The translations under genes and the position numbers were made by a program. Shown in pieces: positions 58,201 through 62,289 of a stretch of DNA of 64,000 nt. Every line of letters begins with the position of its first letter. Position 1 is the stretch's first letter. The DNA is from Bathymodiolus brooksi (Eukaryota; Mollusca; Bivalvia; Mytilida; Modiolidae), in assembly GCA_963680875.1 (NCBI GenBank), contig OY804580.1, forward strand, positions 93,339,353 through 93,403,352, in the 5' to 3' direction. Under the pieces are notes generated by a model. The model was not told where the DNA came from and did no database searches. It was given only the letters and a program-made list of their open reading frames with translations.

Positions 58201-60754
58201 ACATTTTGGACTTCTTTATCTTTATACATTTTCACTATATGAAAATGCATCGCTTATAATTATTTCTGCAGAGACGGAATATATTTCGACAAGATATTGG
58301 TATCGGAATATAAACTTTTTAAGAGATCGAATAAGGCGAATCTTTTTATAGCCCTGGTCCAGTAGCCTGTTTCTCAGATGAAGATGACGTTTCAGGAAAT
58401 CAGAATAATTGCTACTGGCCCTTGCATAGCGAATCAATTGCGAGATGTAAACACCATATGCAGGAGAAGCTGGTATATTGCTGCACATGTTTGGAAAATT
58501 TATGATTTTAAAATTGAAGTCGTCCCGCTTATCATAAATTTTAGTACTGAGTTGACCACTGTCGTCAAATTCGAGGTATAAGTCCAAAAATGATGCGGAC
58601 GAAGCTGTATCGGTGGTCTCTTTAACTTCCAGCTCTGGAGGATATATCAATGGAAGAAATTCTGCAAATCTAGAATTATTGATAGATAAAACGTCATCAA
58701 TATACCTGTATGTGAAATTAAAGGCTCTAGCCTCATGAATCTTCTTATCTTTTACAAGCTTTTGAAGAAACTCCGACTCGTATGAGTATAAAAATAAATC
58801 GGCTAGAAGAGGGGCACAATTCGTACCCATTGGTATGCCGACGACCTGCTGAAACAGTGTCCCTCCAAAGGAGACAAATATGTTATCGATGAGGAACTCC
58901 AGCATACTGATCACTTGTTCCTCGGAGTAGCATGTTTTACCTTTATGAATTTTGTTTGAAAAATATGTGGAATTGTAGCCTAACACAACAAATTTTGAGC
59001 CATAGTTTCTATGACTAAAAGCTTTATGAATTGTTTCTTTTAAGCGGGTTTTTAATTTGTCATGCGGTAGGGTGGTATATAGAGTTGAAAAATCAAACGT
59101 TTTGATGGAGGATACCTGAGAGAAAGATCTTGATTTCAGGTTATCCAAAAGATCTTTAGAGTTTTTCAAAATCCACATGTGATTTATGCCACTACGCGAG
59201 TAAACAGTTTCACAATATTTCTGTTGTCCCTCTTTTACTGTAGACAGAATCTTTGTCAGGTGAATAGACAATTCTTTCGTCGAACAAGTTGATGATCCCG
59301 CTATGTACCTTTCTTTGTATGGTGTCTTATGGAGTTTAGGTATCCAATATAAATAGGGTAAATCCTCAGACTCTTTACCAAAGGGAATGTTTAAAGAGGT
59401 CATGAATGATCTGTGGTTAGCTAGGATTTCATCTTTGTCGAACGAAGTTGGTTTGTATGTGGTATTACTAGAGGTGTTGCTATTTATGCCTAATTCCTTG
59501 ATTAGACATTCGAAGTAATATGATTTACATACAAACACGATATTGTTGGAAGCCTTGTCCGCAGGAACGACAACATATTTGTCATGAAGAGAGGAAAGAC
59601 ACTTAACAGCTTCTTGGTCTTTAAATACAGACTTAGGTCGACTATTAACACAATTTTTTAGTTTGTGAATCCGACCTTGTACTAGAGACCTAATTGTTTT
59701 AAAGAGTGAAATATGCTTCATATCGACTCGCCATGTACTCACTACAACATTATGTTATTTTTTTTATCAATTTATGGAGACAGTTATATACTTAATAAAT
59801 TAATACTGTGTACGTCGGTTTCAAACGCTCTCCTCCAAAGATGGAGAAGATACAACGGAGTTATTATTGAAATGCCGTGAGAGATTCAGTATTAAATCTA
59901 ATAAATCAATGTTTTTATTTATTAAATTACCAAATATATTGTGGTCCTTTTTTATCTACTGGTAATTTTCACATTCTACAATAGAGTCGGGAGTATGGGT
60001 GTTTTAACTCCACTTTCAACAATAACTTAATTGTATCATGGTGGTCAGTTGTATGCGTTGAGTAAACCGGAGCAGTGAAAGTTGTCCAAGCTGAACCCTG
60101 AATAAAACGTAATCCGGTATAAAATGAACTTTGAAAAAGTCCCATTGTAGGAAATCTTTGTTGATTTAACATGTATAAACCGAACACCTGTCTATTCTGA
60201 AAAAAAAAGTTGTTGGTTCCAAGGAGCATGGCTTTAGACAGATTTCAATGTATAATGTAGCATCATGAACACCTCGTCAATAGCGGGAATCGAACTCACG
60301 ATATTAGTGGCGATAGTCACTGGTTGCATAGGTAGATATAAATCAAACTACAGTCAGTCTGTCTAAGCCGAACCTACATGGAAACAACTTTGACAGGTAT
60401 TCGGTCTATACAGGTTAACAAAAATTTCCTACATTGGGACTTGATTTAAAATTCGGTTTATTCAGGATTCTGATTTACTCCGGGTTCGGTTTAGAGAGGT
60501 TTCATGGTACTATAAGATCATGCACTGCCCTTCTATATATTTTGATATTACATTATATGACATTAATAGATAAAATAATGATTATGCTTATTTGATTTCA
60601 GTATGGAATAGCAAATTATAGTAAAGAATTGCTGAGGCCAAGGTTAGCATTGTCATTTCATAAACACATTGGATGTGATCCATTTAAAACCTACAATTTC
60701 CTGATGGAAGAACCGGATATAAAGCAGAAAGATACAGTACATGATGAACTGTAG
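28163..60754 (+). CDS. B3GLCT: Beta-1,3-glucosyltransferase, B3GLCT orthologue (spliced)
   Basis: The enzyme adds glucose in beta-1,3 linkage to O-linked fucose on thrombospondin type 1 repeats, in the ER lumen. Thirteen exons from exon 2 to 14 join in phase: 28163-28231 or 40555-40620, 41973-42088, 42902-42981, 44061-44169, about 45158-45255, 47338-47419, 48247-48360, 50510-50579, 51129-51242, 53057-53159, 54496-54624, 57087-57234, 60602-60754. They give about 459 residues against 498 in human. Matches to the family run throughout: [40 protein letters not shown], the DxD site [43 protein letters not shown], and an ER-retrieval HDEL end. Exon 1 with the initiator was not found. Exon 6 has no AG acceptor and lacks about 12 residues (see its entry). 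The identification is secure. Confidence 0.94.
28774..29030 (+). repeat. Full-length S1 SINE
   Basis: The tRNA-like head (GGCCATCGTGGTCGTGATGG, box B GAGTTCGAACCCC) is followed by the body (GTTTTCTCCGGGTACTCCGG) and the tail block (ATAACTGAAATATTG, GTGGCGTTAAACACT). Head plus conserved core plus LINE-like tail is the SINE design. It may belong to the V-SINE or MetaSINE groups described in bivalves; I cannot decide which. A tRNA-derived SINE is transcribed by RNA polymerase III. Confidence 0.85.
29215..29372. mobile_element. M1-family MITE fragment
   Basis: It shares TATATAACAAATCACTGTCT and CTGTATATAAAGGGCAACTG with 33120-33285 and 41455-41615. The right end GTTTTTATATACAGGT is kept; the left end is diverged. 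Confidence 0.6.
29424..29736 (+). repeat. Family S2 interspersed repeat
   Basis: The wording AGTTTGAAGATACCAAAGGG, CAACGATCTGCAAGAC and ACCGGGGGTGAACTCAGG follows the order seen in all copies. This is the family I associate with mussel genomes. It has no ORF; its class is unknown to me. Confidence 0.75.
29737..30453. other. No gene seen
   Basis: Contains a T-rich low-complexity run at 29740-29800. The minus-strand frame at 29992-30273 (93 residues) lies in no recognisable context. Confidence 0.4.
30454..31653. mobile_element. Candidate 1.2-kb non-autonomous DNA element
   Basis: CCATTTATCCAACTTTTTG at the left and its near reverse complement (CAAAAGTTGGATAAATGG) at the right bound the stretch. 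The interior is AT-rich and contains a 130-bp tandem duplication (31195-31325 and 31330-31485; shared AAGCTAATTATTACAATGTG). I could not fix a target-site duplication. Confidence 0.5.
31876..32035 (+). repeat. SINE (family S1), head missing
   Basis: It begins at GACGAGGTATACTCG and keeps the body and the tail block (ATAACTGAAATATTG, GTGGCATTAAG). Confidence 0.8.
32341..32480. mobile_element. M1-family MITE
   Basis: It begins ACAGTCAAACCTGTATTACG and closes near GCATGTTTGACCGG, an imperfect inverted repeat. The interior has CCTTATAAGACAGGTGACC phrases. Confidence 0.6.
32665..32830 (-). repeat. Family S3 repeat
   Basis: The reverse strand carries CGATTATGCATGC, TTGGATTTTGAAACTGTC and TTCATTTTATTACC in family order. 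Confidence 0.55.
33107..33290. mobile_element. M1-family MITE, both ends present
   Basis: The left end ACAGTCGAACCTGCC and right end ACAGGTGTGACTGTA are inverted repeats. It lies about 125 bp beyond the 3' end of the GPCR gene. Confidence 0.7.
33415..34611 (-). CDS. Rhodopsin-class GPCR, peptide-receptor-like, single exon
   Basis: This uninterrupted 398-residue frame begins at ATG 34611. The frame extends upstream to a TTG at 34641, but ATG is the first standard start. Seven membrane spans lie at about 38-65, 76-95, 115-141, 162-184, 216-248, 279-296 and 317-339. N-glycosylation sites are at Asn2, Asn5 and Asn15. Conserved features are Asp85 in span 2, a likely disulphide between Cys114 and Cys204, and QRY at 142-144 in place of DRY. 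Span 6 lacks CWxP, and span 7 has MPSNF (331-335) in place of NPxxY. These traits resemble the sex-peptide, myosuppressin and FMRFamide receptor group, which is large in molluscs. The ligand cannot be told. The Ser/Thr-rich tail (about 360-391) may be a phosphorylation site. It lies opposite to B3GLCT, between its two exon 2 copies. Confidence 0.85.
   Translation of the reverse strand: MNYTNNSFVTNFDVNGTSIDVTAEIIVVDFRKWYRYGFEFVLFGYFIPLWILINIIIYFIMISVFLRNGMTSKTHTCLIMIAICDMLASIPPALTWFREFGIRKEYNYLPLSRCRLYHITTEVTPRMFAFASRLLTVVLAVQRYVIVAYPFKANLLCSKHKIHCCLLFCLVFPILALSVYLFHYDFFAITVPTVWGNNSTMEACAVRGKGWFNLSFYQYIIMIDFLYTMMCHFVPGTLLMLFEILLINVMSKNAKRKNMINGSAQMKKKNNREKRLTQTTIVITLIDLIYEMAQTTRDVLNCANWLGYVSLVQGDLRLANLILQILYWIAMPSNFIIICSCSKDFRQALKNMFLRFLPGMKQQPTSTTDATSKSTKSVFSVNEESTSTNLSFKELEKA
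34655..35085 (-). promoter_or_regulatory. 77-bp tandem repeat with six CACGTG boxes upstream of the GPCR
   Basis: CACGTG occurs at 34667, 34745, 34822, 34900, 34977 and 35055, spaced 77 or 78 bp. Around it are TTTCTTGTTGTCACGTGCTT and CTCCTTTGTAGCTTA, repeated with few changes. The array starts 56 bp upstream of the GPCR start codon. CACGTG is the palindromic E-box bound by bHLH and bHLH-ZIP factors. The regulatory role is inferred from position. Confidence 0.6.
35086..35665. other. No gene seen
   Basis: Upstream flank of the GPCR array. No ORF or repeat recognised. Confidence 0.4.
35666..35910 (-). repeat. Full-length S1 SINE
   Basis: The tail block lies at the left (GTTTAACGCCACTTTCAAC) and the head at the right (CGATCACGGCCACGACGGCC), so it reads on the minus strand. 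Confidence 0.85.
35911..36672. other. No gene seen
   Basis: AT-rich sequence between two repeats, with nothing recognised. Confidence 0.4.
36673..36757. repeat. Short hairpin repeat
   Basis: ATGACTTTTCATTTCGGTGG with CACTGATTTATCA pairs with TGATAAATCACAGTG and CCACCTTATGAAAAGTCAT. It directly precedes the inverted arms around the next SINE. Confidence 0.6.
36758..37060 (+). repeat. S1 SINE enclosed by 30-bp inverted repeats
   Basis: A full SINE (head TGTCGTGGTCGTATGGTAG, tail GGGGCGTTAAACACC) sits between 36758-36787 and 37031-37060, which are perfect reverse complements (AGGATTAAAATATAATTAC in the left arm). The left arm overlaps the first bases of the SINE head. Confidence 0.75.
37061..38179. 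other. No gene seen
   Basis: AT-rich sequence. A weak S3-like piece occurs near 37440-37510. The minus-strand frame at 37542-37745 is hydrophobic by composition only. Confidence 0.4.
38180..38552 (-). repeat. tRNA-derived SINE, family S4
   Basis: Reading on the minus strand, the head contains GTGGGTTCGAGCCCCG (box B) and the body the family's ATAGTGCTAGCTCACTG. The tail is GCTGAGTTGACATTAAACA followed by CACTCACT repeats. Copies lie at 51345-51665 and 57277-57640. The frame commonly translated from it ([10 protein letters not shown]) is not a protein. Confidence 0.75.
38953..39215 (+). repeat. Family S2 interspersed repeat
   Basis: The wording TGAAAATACCAAAAGGGTA, ACAATGATCTACAAAAC and GGCACCCGTCGTGTTACTC is in family order. 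Confidence 0.7.
39216..39779. other. No gene seen
   Basis: AT-rich sequence with no recognised element. Confidence 0.4.
39780..39939 (-). repeat. S1 SINE, internally deleted
   Basis: The tail block at the left (GCGTTTAACGTCACTTTCAA) is followed by a shortened body and the head (GATCACGACCACGACGG). About 80 bp of the body are absent. Confidence 0.8.
40139..40388 (+). repeat. Family S2 repeat inserted in the duplication
   Basis: It begins GAAGAGTTTGAAGATATC and ends near TTGCAAACAAATAAGTCAT. Copy 1 of the duplication has no counterpart at this point. Confidence 0.75.
40555..40620 (+). CDS. B3GLCT: B3GLCT exon 2, copy 2 (signal peptide end)
   Basis: It has the same splice sites and phases as copy 1 and encodes [18 protein letters not shown] and NRY, one codon shorter. 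It is the copy nearer to exon 3 and therefore the more likely one in use. Either could be an alternative exon. Confidence 0.75.
41030..41274 (+). repeat. Full-length S1 SINE
   Basis: Counterpart of 28774-29030 in the duplication. Head GGCCATCGTGATCGTGATGG, body GTTTTCTCCGGGTACTCCGG, tail GTGGTGTTAAACACT. Confidence 0.85.
41636..41905 (+). repeat. Family S2 interspersed repeat
   Basis: Counterpart of 29424-29690. It ends about 65 bp before B3GLCT exon 3. Confidence 0.7.
41973..42088 (+). CDS. B3GLCT: B3GLCT exon 3
   Basis: The acceptor is attacag and the donor gtaagt, in phase 0. It completes an Asp codon, then [20 protein letters not shown] and RAQAFGDHF. It matches the family's IVFVIQSQ and HAKRAEQL region. 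Confidence 0.9.
42533..42790 (+). repeat. Full-length S1 SINE
   Basis: Head GGCCGTCGTTGCCGTGATCG, box B GAGTTCGAACCCCG, and tail GTGGCATTAAACACCATAAA. It lies in B3GLCT intron 3. Confidence 0.85.
42902..42981 (+). CDS. B3GLCT: B3GLCT exon 4
   Basis: The acceptor is ttgtttag and the donor gtgagt, leaving two bases. It encodes [19 protein letters not shown] and LFPMLK, matching the family's WTILPLLPH region. Confidence 0.88.
43202..43447 (-). repeat. Full-length S1 SINE
   Basis: The tail at the left (TGGTGTTTAACGCCACTTTC) and the head at the right (CATACGATCACGACTAGG). It lies in B3GLCT intron 4. Confidence 0.82.
43766..43925 (+). repeat. Family S2 repeat, truncated
   Basis: The wording AGTTTGAAGATACCAAAGGG through AAGATCGAGTAACACGAACC is kept. 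The 3' half of the family is lost. Confidence 0.75.
44061..44169 (+). CDS. B3GLCT: B3GLCT exon 5
   Basis: The acceptor is cattctag and the donor gtatgc, in phase 0. It encodes [19 protein letters not shown] and [23 protein letters not shown] and LRRY are nearly invariant in the family. Confidence 0.93.
44322..44440 (+). repeat. S1 SINE, 3' part
   Basis: The block GGTGGTTTTCTCCTGGTGC is followed by GATATAGCTGAATATTG and GTGGCGTACGCTAAGC. It is followed by a GC-richer stretch (44440-44830) of another unknown repeat. Confidence 0.75.
44441..44985. other. GC-richer intronic insert
   Basis: The base composition is clearly higher in G+C than its surroundings (for example CCCTCCAAGAGGGTGTGCCG). 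It ends in ACACCAATCAATCAATCAAC, a simple-repeat tail such as mobile elements leave. It is probably a retroposed element of unknown family. Frames at 44327-44704 (minus) and 44400-44603 are not called. Confidence 0.45.
45158..45255 (+). CDS. B3GLCT: B3GLCT exon 6, acceptor site missing
   Basis: The frame [19 protein letters not shown] then [13 protein letters not shown] matches FLGKALHD and the following Gly-rich segment of the family, and its donor is a good gtaagt. In-frame TAA ends at 45157, and no AG lies between it and the FLG codons. A pyrimidine run ends in TTAA where TTAG would fit phase 0 exactly. About 12 residues present in human B3GLCT between HD and the Gly-rich part are absent. 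Possible causes are an assembly error, a disabled allele, or a non-standard site. The start coordinate is inferred. Confidence 0.7.
45256..46324. other. B3GLCT intron, no further feature
   Basis: AT-rich sequence with no recognised repeat or exon. Confidence 0.4.
46325..46460 (+). repeat. Family S3 repeat
   Basis: The wording GAAATGCCTGTGCCAAGAAA and TTTTGCCTCCGTTTCTACGA is in family order. Confidence 0.6.
46554..47278. mobile_element. 725-bp DNA element with 10-bp target duplication
   Basis: The left end GGAAACAGGACAAAAGCCC and right end GGCTTTTGTCCTATACC are inverted repeats. TGTTATTGTT flanks both sides (46544-46553 and 47279-47288). Inside each end, GGACAAAAGCC-like motifs repeat several times (subterminal repeats), and the middle is AT-rich with no transposase. 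A 9-10-bp duplication would fit a Mutator-like element, but the superfamily is not settled. Confidence 0.8.
47338..47419 (+). CDS. B3GLCT: B3GLCT exon 7
   Basis: The acceptor is atttcag and the donor gtgagt, in phase 0. It encodes [20 protein letters not shown] and SLDPMRE. This is a weakly conserved family region, accepted because the phases fit on both sides. Confidence 0.8.
47420..48049. other. B3GLCT intron, no further feature
   Basis: No recognised repeat or exon. Confidence 0.4.
48050..48203 (-). repeat. S1 SINE, internally deleted
   Basis: The tail CTTAACTCTGCTTTCAAC is followed by AAAACCACCGACCTATCGCA and the box B region CGAACTCACAAC. It sits just before B3GLCT exon 8. Confidence 0.8.
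48247..48360 (+). CDS. B3GLCT: B3GLCT exon 8
   Basis: The acceptor is attacag and the donor gtaagt, in phase 0 at both ends. It encodes [20 protein letters not shown], then a second Cys (EGCATW) and PDC, matching the family's EFCT and Cys pattern. Confidence 0.88.
48405..48655 (+). repeat. Family S4 SINE, head lost
   Basis: The wording GACTATAAAATTGATATTTG, CACTGCTCCGAGTAGAGCG and CAACAATCACTCACTCTC reads on the plus strand. Confidence 0.6.
48945..49000 (+). repeat. S1 SINE fragment
   Basis: Only CATGACGAGGTGTACTCG through AGTTTGTCAACAGGTCG remains. Confidence 0.55.
49040..49403 (-). repeat. Family S2 repeat containing a 30-bp minisatellite
   Basis: The outer parts are the S2 family (minus strand). 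Within it, a 30-bp unit (CCTTTTTATATTGGCCATTG plus TGTTGTCTGT) is repeated about seven times at 49149-49358 with almost no variation. As 30 is a multiple of three, overlapping frames stay open on both strands. These are not proteins. Confidence 0.85.
49515..49565 (-). repeat. Family S2 repeat fragment
   Basis: CTTCGATTTACGGCTTCTGA followed by TTGTATCTTCACAC is the 5' part of the family on the minus strand. Confidence 0.6.
49566..50305. other. B3GLCT intron, no further feature
   Basis: AT-rich with a short GA-rich run (49795-49830). A decayed S1-like phrase may be present near 50100-50190. Confidence 0.4.
50310..50460 (-). repeat. Family S3 repeat with a short internal duplication
   Basis: AAAATACCACATTGCCGGAA occurs twice in tandem (about 50326 and 50355). 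The rest follows the family order. Confidence 0.65.
50510..50579 (+). CDS. B3GLCT: B3GLCT exon 9
   Basis: The acceptor is attacag and the donor gtatgt. It encodes [19 protein letters not shown] and HQDR, the start of the C-terminal catalytic domain. Confidence 0.93.
50763..51040 (+). repeat. Two family S2 repeats in a row
   Basis: Copies start at 50763 and 50930 with AGAGTTTGAAGATACCAA and AAGAGTTTGAAGATACC. Both are truncated at the 3' side. They lie in B3GLCT intron 9. Confidence 0.75.
51129..51242 (+). CDS. B3GLCT: B3GLCT exon 10
   Basis: The acceptor is ttgtag and the donor gtataa. It encodes [20 protein letters not shown], then [13 protein letters not shown]. Confidence 0.94.
51345..51665 (-). 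repeat. Family S4 SINE
   Basis: The tail is at the left (TACAAACTCAGCAATCTTTC) and the body GATAGTGCTAGATCACTGAA. The head is diverged, with the box B region partly deleted (CTGATCCGATCTACC). Confidence 0.7.
51875..52180 (-). repeat. Two family S3 copies around a poly-C tract
   Basis: TACCACGCTGTTGGAACGG and TACCATGCTGTTGGAACGG mark two copies in the same direction. A run of about 21 C lies at 51950-51970 between them and a CAAACAAACAAACA stretch. Confidence 0.7.
52425..52765 (+). repeat. Family S2 repeat, near full length
   Basis: It runs from AAAGTTTGAAGATACTAAAT through ACCGGGGAGAACTCAGG to GACAAGTGGAACATATCC, among the most complete copies here. Confidence 0.75.
53057..53159 (+). CDS. 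B3GLCT: B3GLCT exon 11 (catalytic DxD)
   Basis: The acceptor is atctag and the donor gtaagt. It encodes [13 protein letters not shown] and [13 protein letters not shown]. The DDD holds the metal and UDP-glucose binding site of this glycosyltransferase family. Confidence 0.95.
53226..53275 (-). repeat. S1 SINE tail fragment
   Basis: GTGTTTAACTTCACTTTCAA followed by TATTTCAGTTATATTG. Confidence 0.65.
53388..53535 (+). repeat. Family S2 repeat, truncated
   Basis: AGAGTTTGTAGATACCAAAG through AAAGATCGAGCAACACGAAC. Confidence 0.7.
54202..54396. mobile_element. MITE with CAGGGGCGGATCCAGG ends
   Basis: The left end CAGGGGCGGATCCAGG and right end CCTGGATCCGCCCCTG are perfect inverted repeats. GATGT flanks both sides. 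Ends of this kind are common in hAT-derived MITEs of many animals; a full 8-bp duplication is not clear here. The interior is GC-rich with a poly-C run. Confidence 0.8.
54496..54624 (+). CDS. B3GLCT: B3GLCT exon 12
   Basis: The acceptor is tttttag and the donor gtaagt. It encodes [20 protein letters not shown] and [10 protein letters not shown], a block nearly invariant in B3GLCT. Confidence 0.95.
54672..55055 (+). repeat. Family S5 repeat, long copy
   Basis: It matches 16263-16440 in its first half (GAAGGGGCAATCAAG, ATATGTGTTGGACACC). The second half contains AAAAAACCGGGGGTGAAATC, a phrase shared with family S2, so the two families may be related. Confidence 0.65.
55735..56363. mobile_element. 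Foldback MITE cluster (AAAATCTCCAACAAAC ends)
   Basis: Positions 55735-55980 form a 246-bp hairpin: ACCCATATTAAAATCTCC at the left and its reverse complement at the right, with GCTGTTTTGGCTTTGTAAAC paired inside. A second, right-truncated copy lies at 56177-56363. Between them, 55981-56110 has its own palindrome (TTACCCCGAGCGAAAGCGAG). Confidence 0.75.
56364..56929. other. B3GLCT intron, no further feature
   Basis: No recognised element. The minus-strand frame at 56389-56616 is not supported. Confidence 0.4.
56930..57070 (+). repeat. Family S3 repeat before exon 13
   Basis: GTGACTGTACCAAGACAGGA and TTGGATTTTGGAACTGTTCC are in family order. It ends about 15 bp before the acceptor of B3GLCT exon 13. 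Confidence 0.7.
57087..57234 (+). CDS. B3GLCT: B3GLCT exon 13
   Basis: The acceptor is ttttcag and the donor gtgtgc. It encodes [29 protein letters not shown] and [10 protein letters not shown]. Confidence 0.95.
57277..57640 (-). repeat. Full-length family S4 SINE
   Basis: On the minus strand the head reads GGTGGCGTAATGGTTAGCG (box A) and GTGGGTTCGAGCCCCG (box B), a good tRNA-derived promoter pair. The tail ends in CACTCATTCACTCAC-type repeats. This is the best-preserved copy of the family in the window. Confidence 0.82.
57850..59760 (-). mobile_element. Penelope-like retroelement
   Basis: The unit consists of the reverse transcriptase ORF (58222-59721) and a 3' region down to about 57850 that recurs alone at 1885-2045. 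Its 5' side joins an S1 SINE scrap (CTCGCCATGTACTCAC). It lies antisense inside the B3GLCT intron between exons 13 and 14. Confidence 0.7.
58222..59721 (-). CDS. Penelope-like reverse transcriptase, intact ORF
   Basis: The 499-residue frame starts at ATG 59721; GTG 59742 is also in frame. Motifs in order are [11 protein letters not shown] (about 50-60), [20 protein letters not shown] (125-144), [16 protein letters not shown] (208-223), [20 protein letters not shown] (295-314) and the catalytic RYIDDVLS (339-346). The DK, PKLHK and GIPMGT pattern is characteristic of Penelope-like elements, which copy RNA into DNA. Such elements often carry a GIY-YIG endonuclease after the reverse transcriptase. 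None is seen: only about 150 residues follow YIDD, without a GIY motif. The absence of stops suggests recent insertion or function without its own nuclease. Confidence 0.8.
   Translation of the reverse strand: MKHISLFKTIRSLVQGRIHKLKNCVNSRPKSVFKDQEAVKCLSSLHDKYVVVPADKASNNIVFVCKSYYFECLIKELGINSNTSSNTTYKPTSFDKDEILANHRSFMTSLNIPFGKESEDLPYLYWIPKLHKTPYKERYIAGSSTCSTKELSIHLTKILSTVKEGQQKYCETVYSRSGINHMWILKNSKDLLDNLKSRSFSQVSSIKTFDFSTLYTTLPHDKLKTRLKETIHKAFSHRNYGSKFVVLGYNSTYFSNKIHKGKTCYSEEQVISMLEFLIDNIFVSFGGTLFQQVVGIPMGTNCAPLLADLFLYSYESEFLQKLVKDKKIHEARAFNFTYRYIDDVLSINNSRFAEFLPLIYPPELEVKETTDTASSASFLDLYLEFDDSGQLSTKIYDKRDDFNFKIINFPNMCSNIPASPAYGVYISQLIRYARASSNYSDFLKRHLHLRNRLLDQGYKKIRLIRSLKKFIFRYQYLVEIYSVSAEIIISDAFSYSENV
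60000..60350 (-). repeat. S1 SINE split by an M1 MITE
   Basis: SINE tail phrases at 60000-60060 (TTTTAACTCCACTTTCAAC) and SINE head phrases at 60262-60350 (CGAACTCACGATATTAGTGG) surround a CAGT-type MITE (about 60070-60255; CATGTATAAACCGAACACC). This order suggests the MITE inserted into the SINE. Confidence 0.6.
60350..60520. mobile_element. M1-family MITE
   Basis: The left end ACAGTCAGTCTGTCTAAGCC and right end GGTTTAGAGAGGTTTCATGG enclose CGGTCTATACAGG and TCGGTTTATTCAGG phrases. Confidence 0.55.
60602..60754 (+). CDS. B3GLCT: B3GLCT last exon with HDEL end
   Basis: The acceptor is atttcag. It encodes [20 protein letters not shown] and ends KDTVHDEL, then TAG. HDEL is a classic ER-retrieval signal, stronger than the REEL end of the human enzyme, and agrees with an ER-lumen protein. 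Confidence 0.95.
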   Translation, partial: YGIANYSKELLRPRLALSFHKHIGCDPFKTYNFLMEEPDIKQKDTVHDEL

Positions 60755-60764
60755 TAATTCAAAC

Positions 60765-60770
60765 AATAAA
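60765..60770 (+). terminator. B3GLCT polyadenylation signal
   Basis: A canonical AATAAA lies 11 bases after the B3GLCT stop codon. If used, the 3' UTR would be very short and would end before the 32-bp minisatellite. Confidence 0.5.
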
Positions 60771-60897
60771 TGAGTGATTGAAAATAATTCCACCAGGAAT
60801 GACTCAGTAAAAGTCTTGGAAAAGTTACATAAAACATATAGATTTATATATGTTGCATGAAGAGCTACCTTTATTCCATTTTGAGTTGTAGTATGAA

Positions 60898-61575
60898 CAA
60901 TTGCAACTGTATCCAAGGAATTTTCTGGATAATTGCAACTGTATCCAAGGAATTTTCTGGATAATTGCAACTGTATCCAAGGAATTATCTGGACAATTGC
61001 AACTGTATCCAAGGAATTTTCTGGACAATTACCACTGTATCCAAGGAATTATATGGACAATTGCAACTGTATCCAAGGAATTATCTGGATAATTACCACT
61101 GTATCCAAGAAATTATCTGGATAATTACCACTGTATCTAAGGAATTATCTGGATAATTACCACTGTATCCAAGGAATTATCTGGATAATTACCACTGTAT
61201 CCAAGGAATTATCTGGATAATTACCACTGTATCCAAGGAATTATCTGGATAATTACCACTGTATCCAAGGAATTATCTGGATAATTACCACTGAATCCAA
61301 GGAATTATCTGGACAATTACCACTGTATCTAAGGAATTATCTGGATAATTACTACTGTATCCAAGGAATTATCTGGATAATTACCACTGTATCCAATGAC
61401 TTATCTGGATAATTACCAGTGTATCCAATGAATTATCTGGATAATTACCACTGTATCCAAGGAATTATCTGGATAATTACCACTGTATCAAAGGAATTAT
61501 CTGGACAATTACCAATGTATCCAAGGAATTATCTGGACAATTGCAACTGTATCCAAGAAAATTATATGGATCATT
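60898..61575. repeat. 32-bp minisatellite, about 21 copies
   Basis: The unit TGTATCCAAGGAATTATCTG plus GATAATTACCAC repeats with an exact 32-bp period. Early units have TTGCAACTG and TTTTCTGG variants; later ones are homogenised to TACCACTG. It begins 143 bp after the B3GLCT stop. Overlapping frames of 63 codons are repeat artefacts. Confidence 0.92.
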
Positions 61576-61708
61576 AGAACTGTATGCAGTGTATTTCCTG
61601 TTCGCCATTAAACGAAAGGATAACATTTAGCAATTTTTAATAAATAAAAAATATATTCGTTTTATCGCATTATAGATATTTGCTTTCCAATTTTGGACTA
61701 ATTGGAAC

Positions 61709-61998
61709 AGGGAGCTCCGTCATGAACGTGATCGTATGGTACTTTGATTTACATCTACTAGTGCAACCAGTGCCTGTCACCATGGGTGCCACTAGTGGAG
61801 CAGGAACTACATACCCTTCCGGAACACCAGGGTTCACCCCGGGTTCTTAGTGCTTATACATTACTCGATCTTTAGTTTTATGTGTACTGTTTTGAAGATC
61901 GTTGTTTGTCCTTTTTTCCTTGATCTTTTTGCTGTTGTGTTGTCTATCCTTCTTTGATTTACGGATTCTGATTACCCCCTTGGTATCTTCAAACTTTT
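61709..61998. repeat. S1 SINE head joined to a minus-strand S2 repeat
   Basis: The SINE head (GTCATGAACGTGATCGTATG) stops at about 61790 and the S2 family begins at once on the other strand (CCACTAGTGGAGCAGGAAC), running to TGGTATCTTCAAACTTTT. Confidence 0.7.
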
Positions 61999-62289
61999 AT
62001 TTTAAGCTATATTCCTGCCCATTGTGAGGTTCACTCTATGCAACCTTATGCAATAATGTTTGTGGTTTACTTGCATCAGATTTGTGGTCTTCTCCAGATT
62101 ATGATGCATAACTAAATAATAAATAGTTATAAATAGTTACTGCTTTAAGTAACTATGTGTTACTAAGTTAGTTATACATTTGGTGTTGTGCAAATTATTT
62201 AGACGTATGTATATAATAACAGTTTCTGTTATAATTCAGAAAAAAAAATATGATTCATAATTCTTCTATTTAAAAATTACTATTGCAAT
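61999..62289. other. Intergenic, no gene seen
   Basis: AT-rich, nothing recognised. Confidence 0.4.

Noticed and set aside
60653..61156. Several 63-119 residue frames rich in YPRN and QLQL
   Set aside because: Products of the 32-bp minisatellite beyond the B3GLCT stop; three staggered frames repeat the same words.
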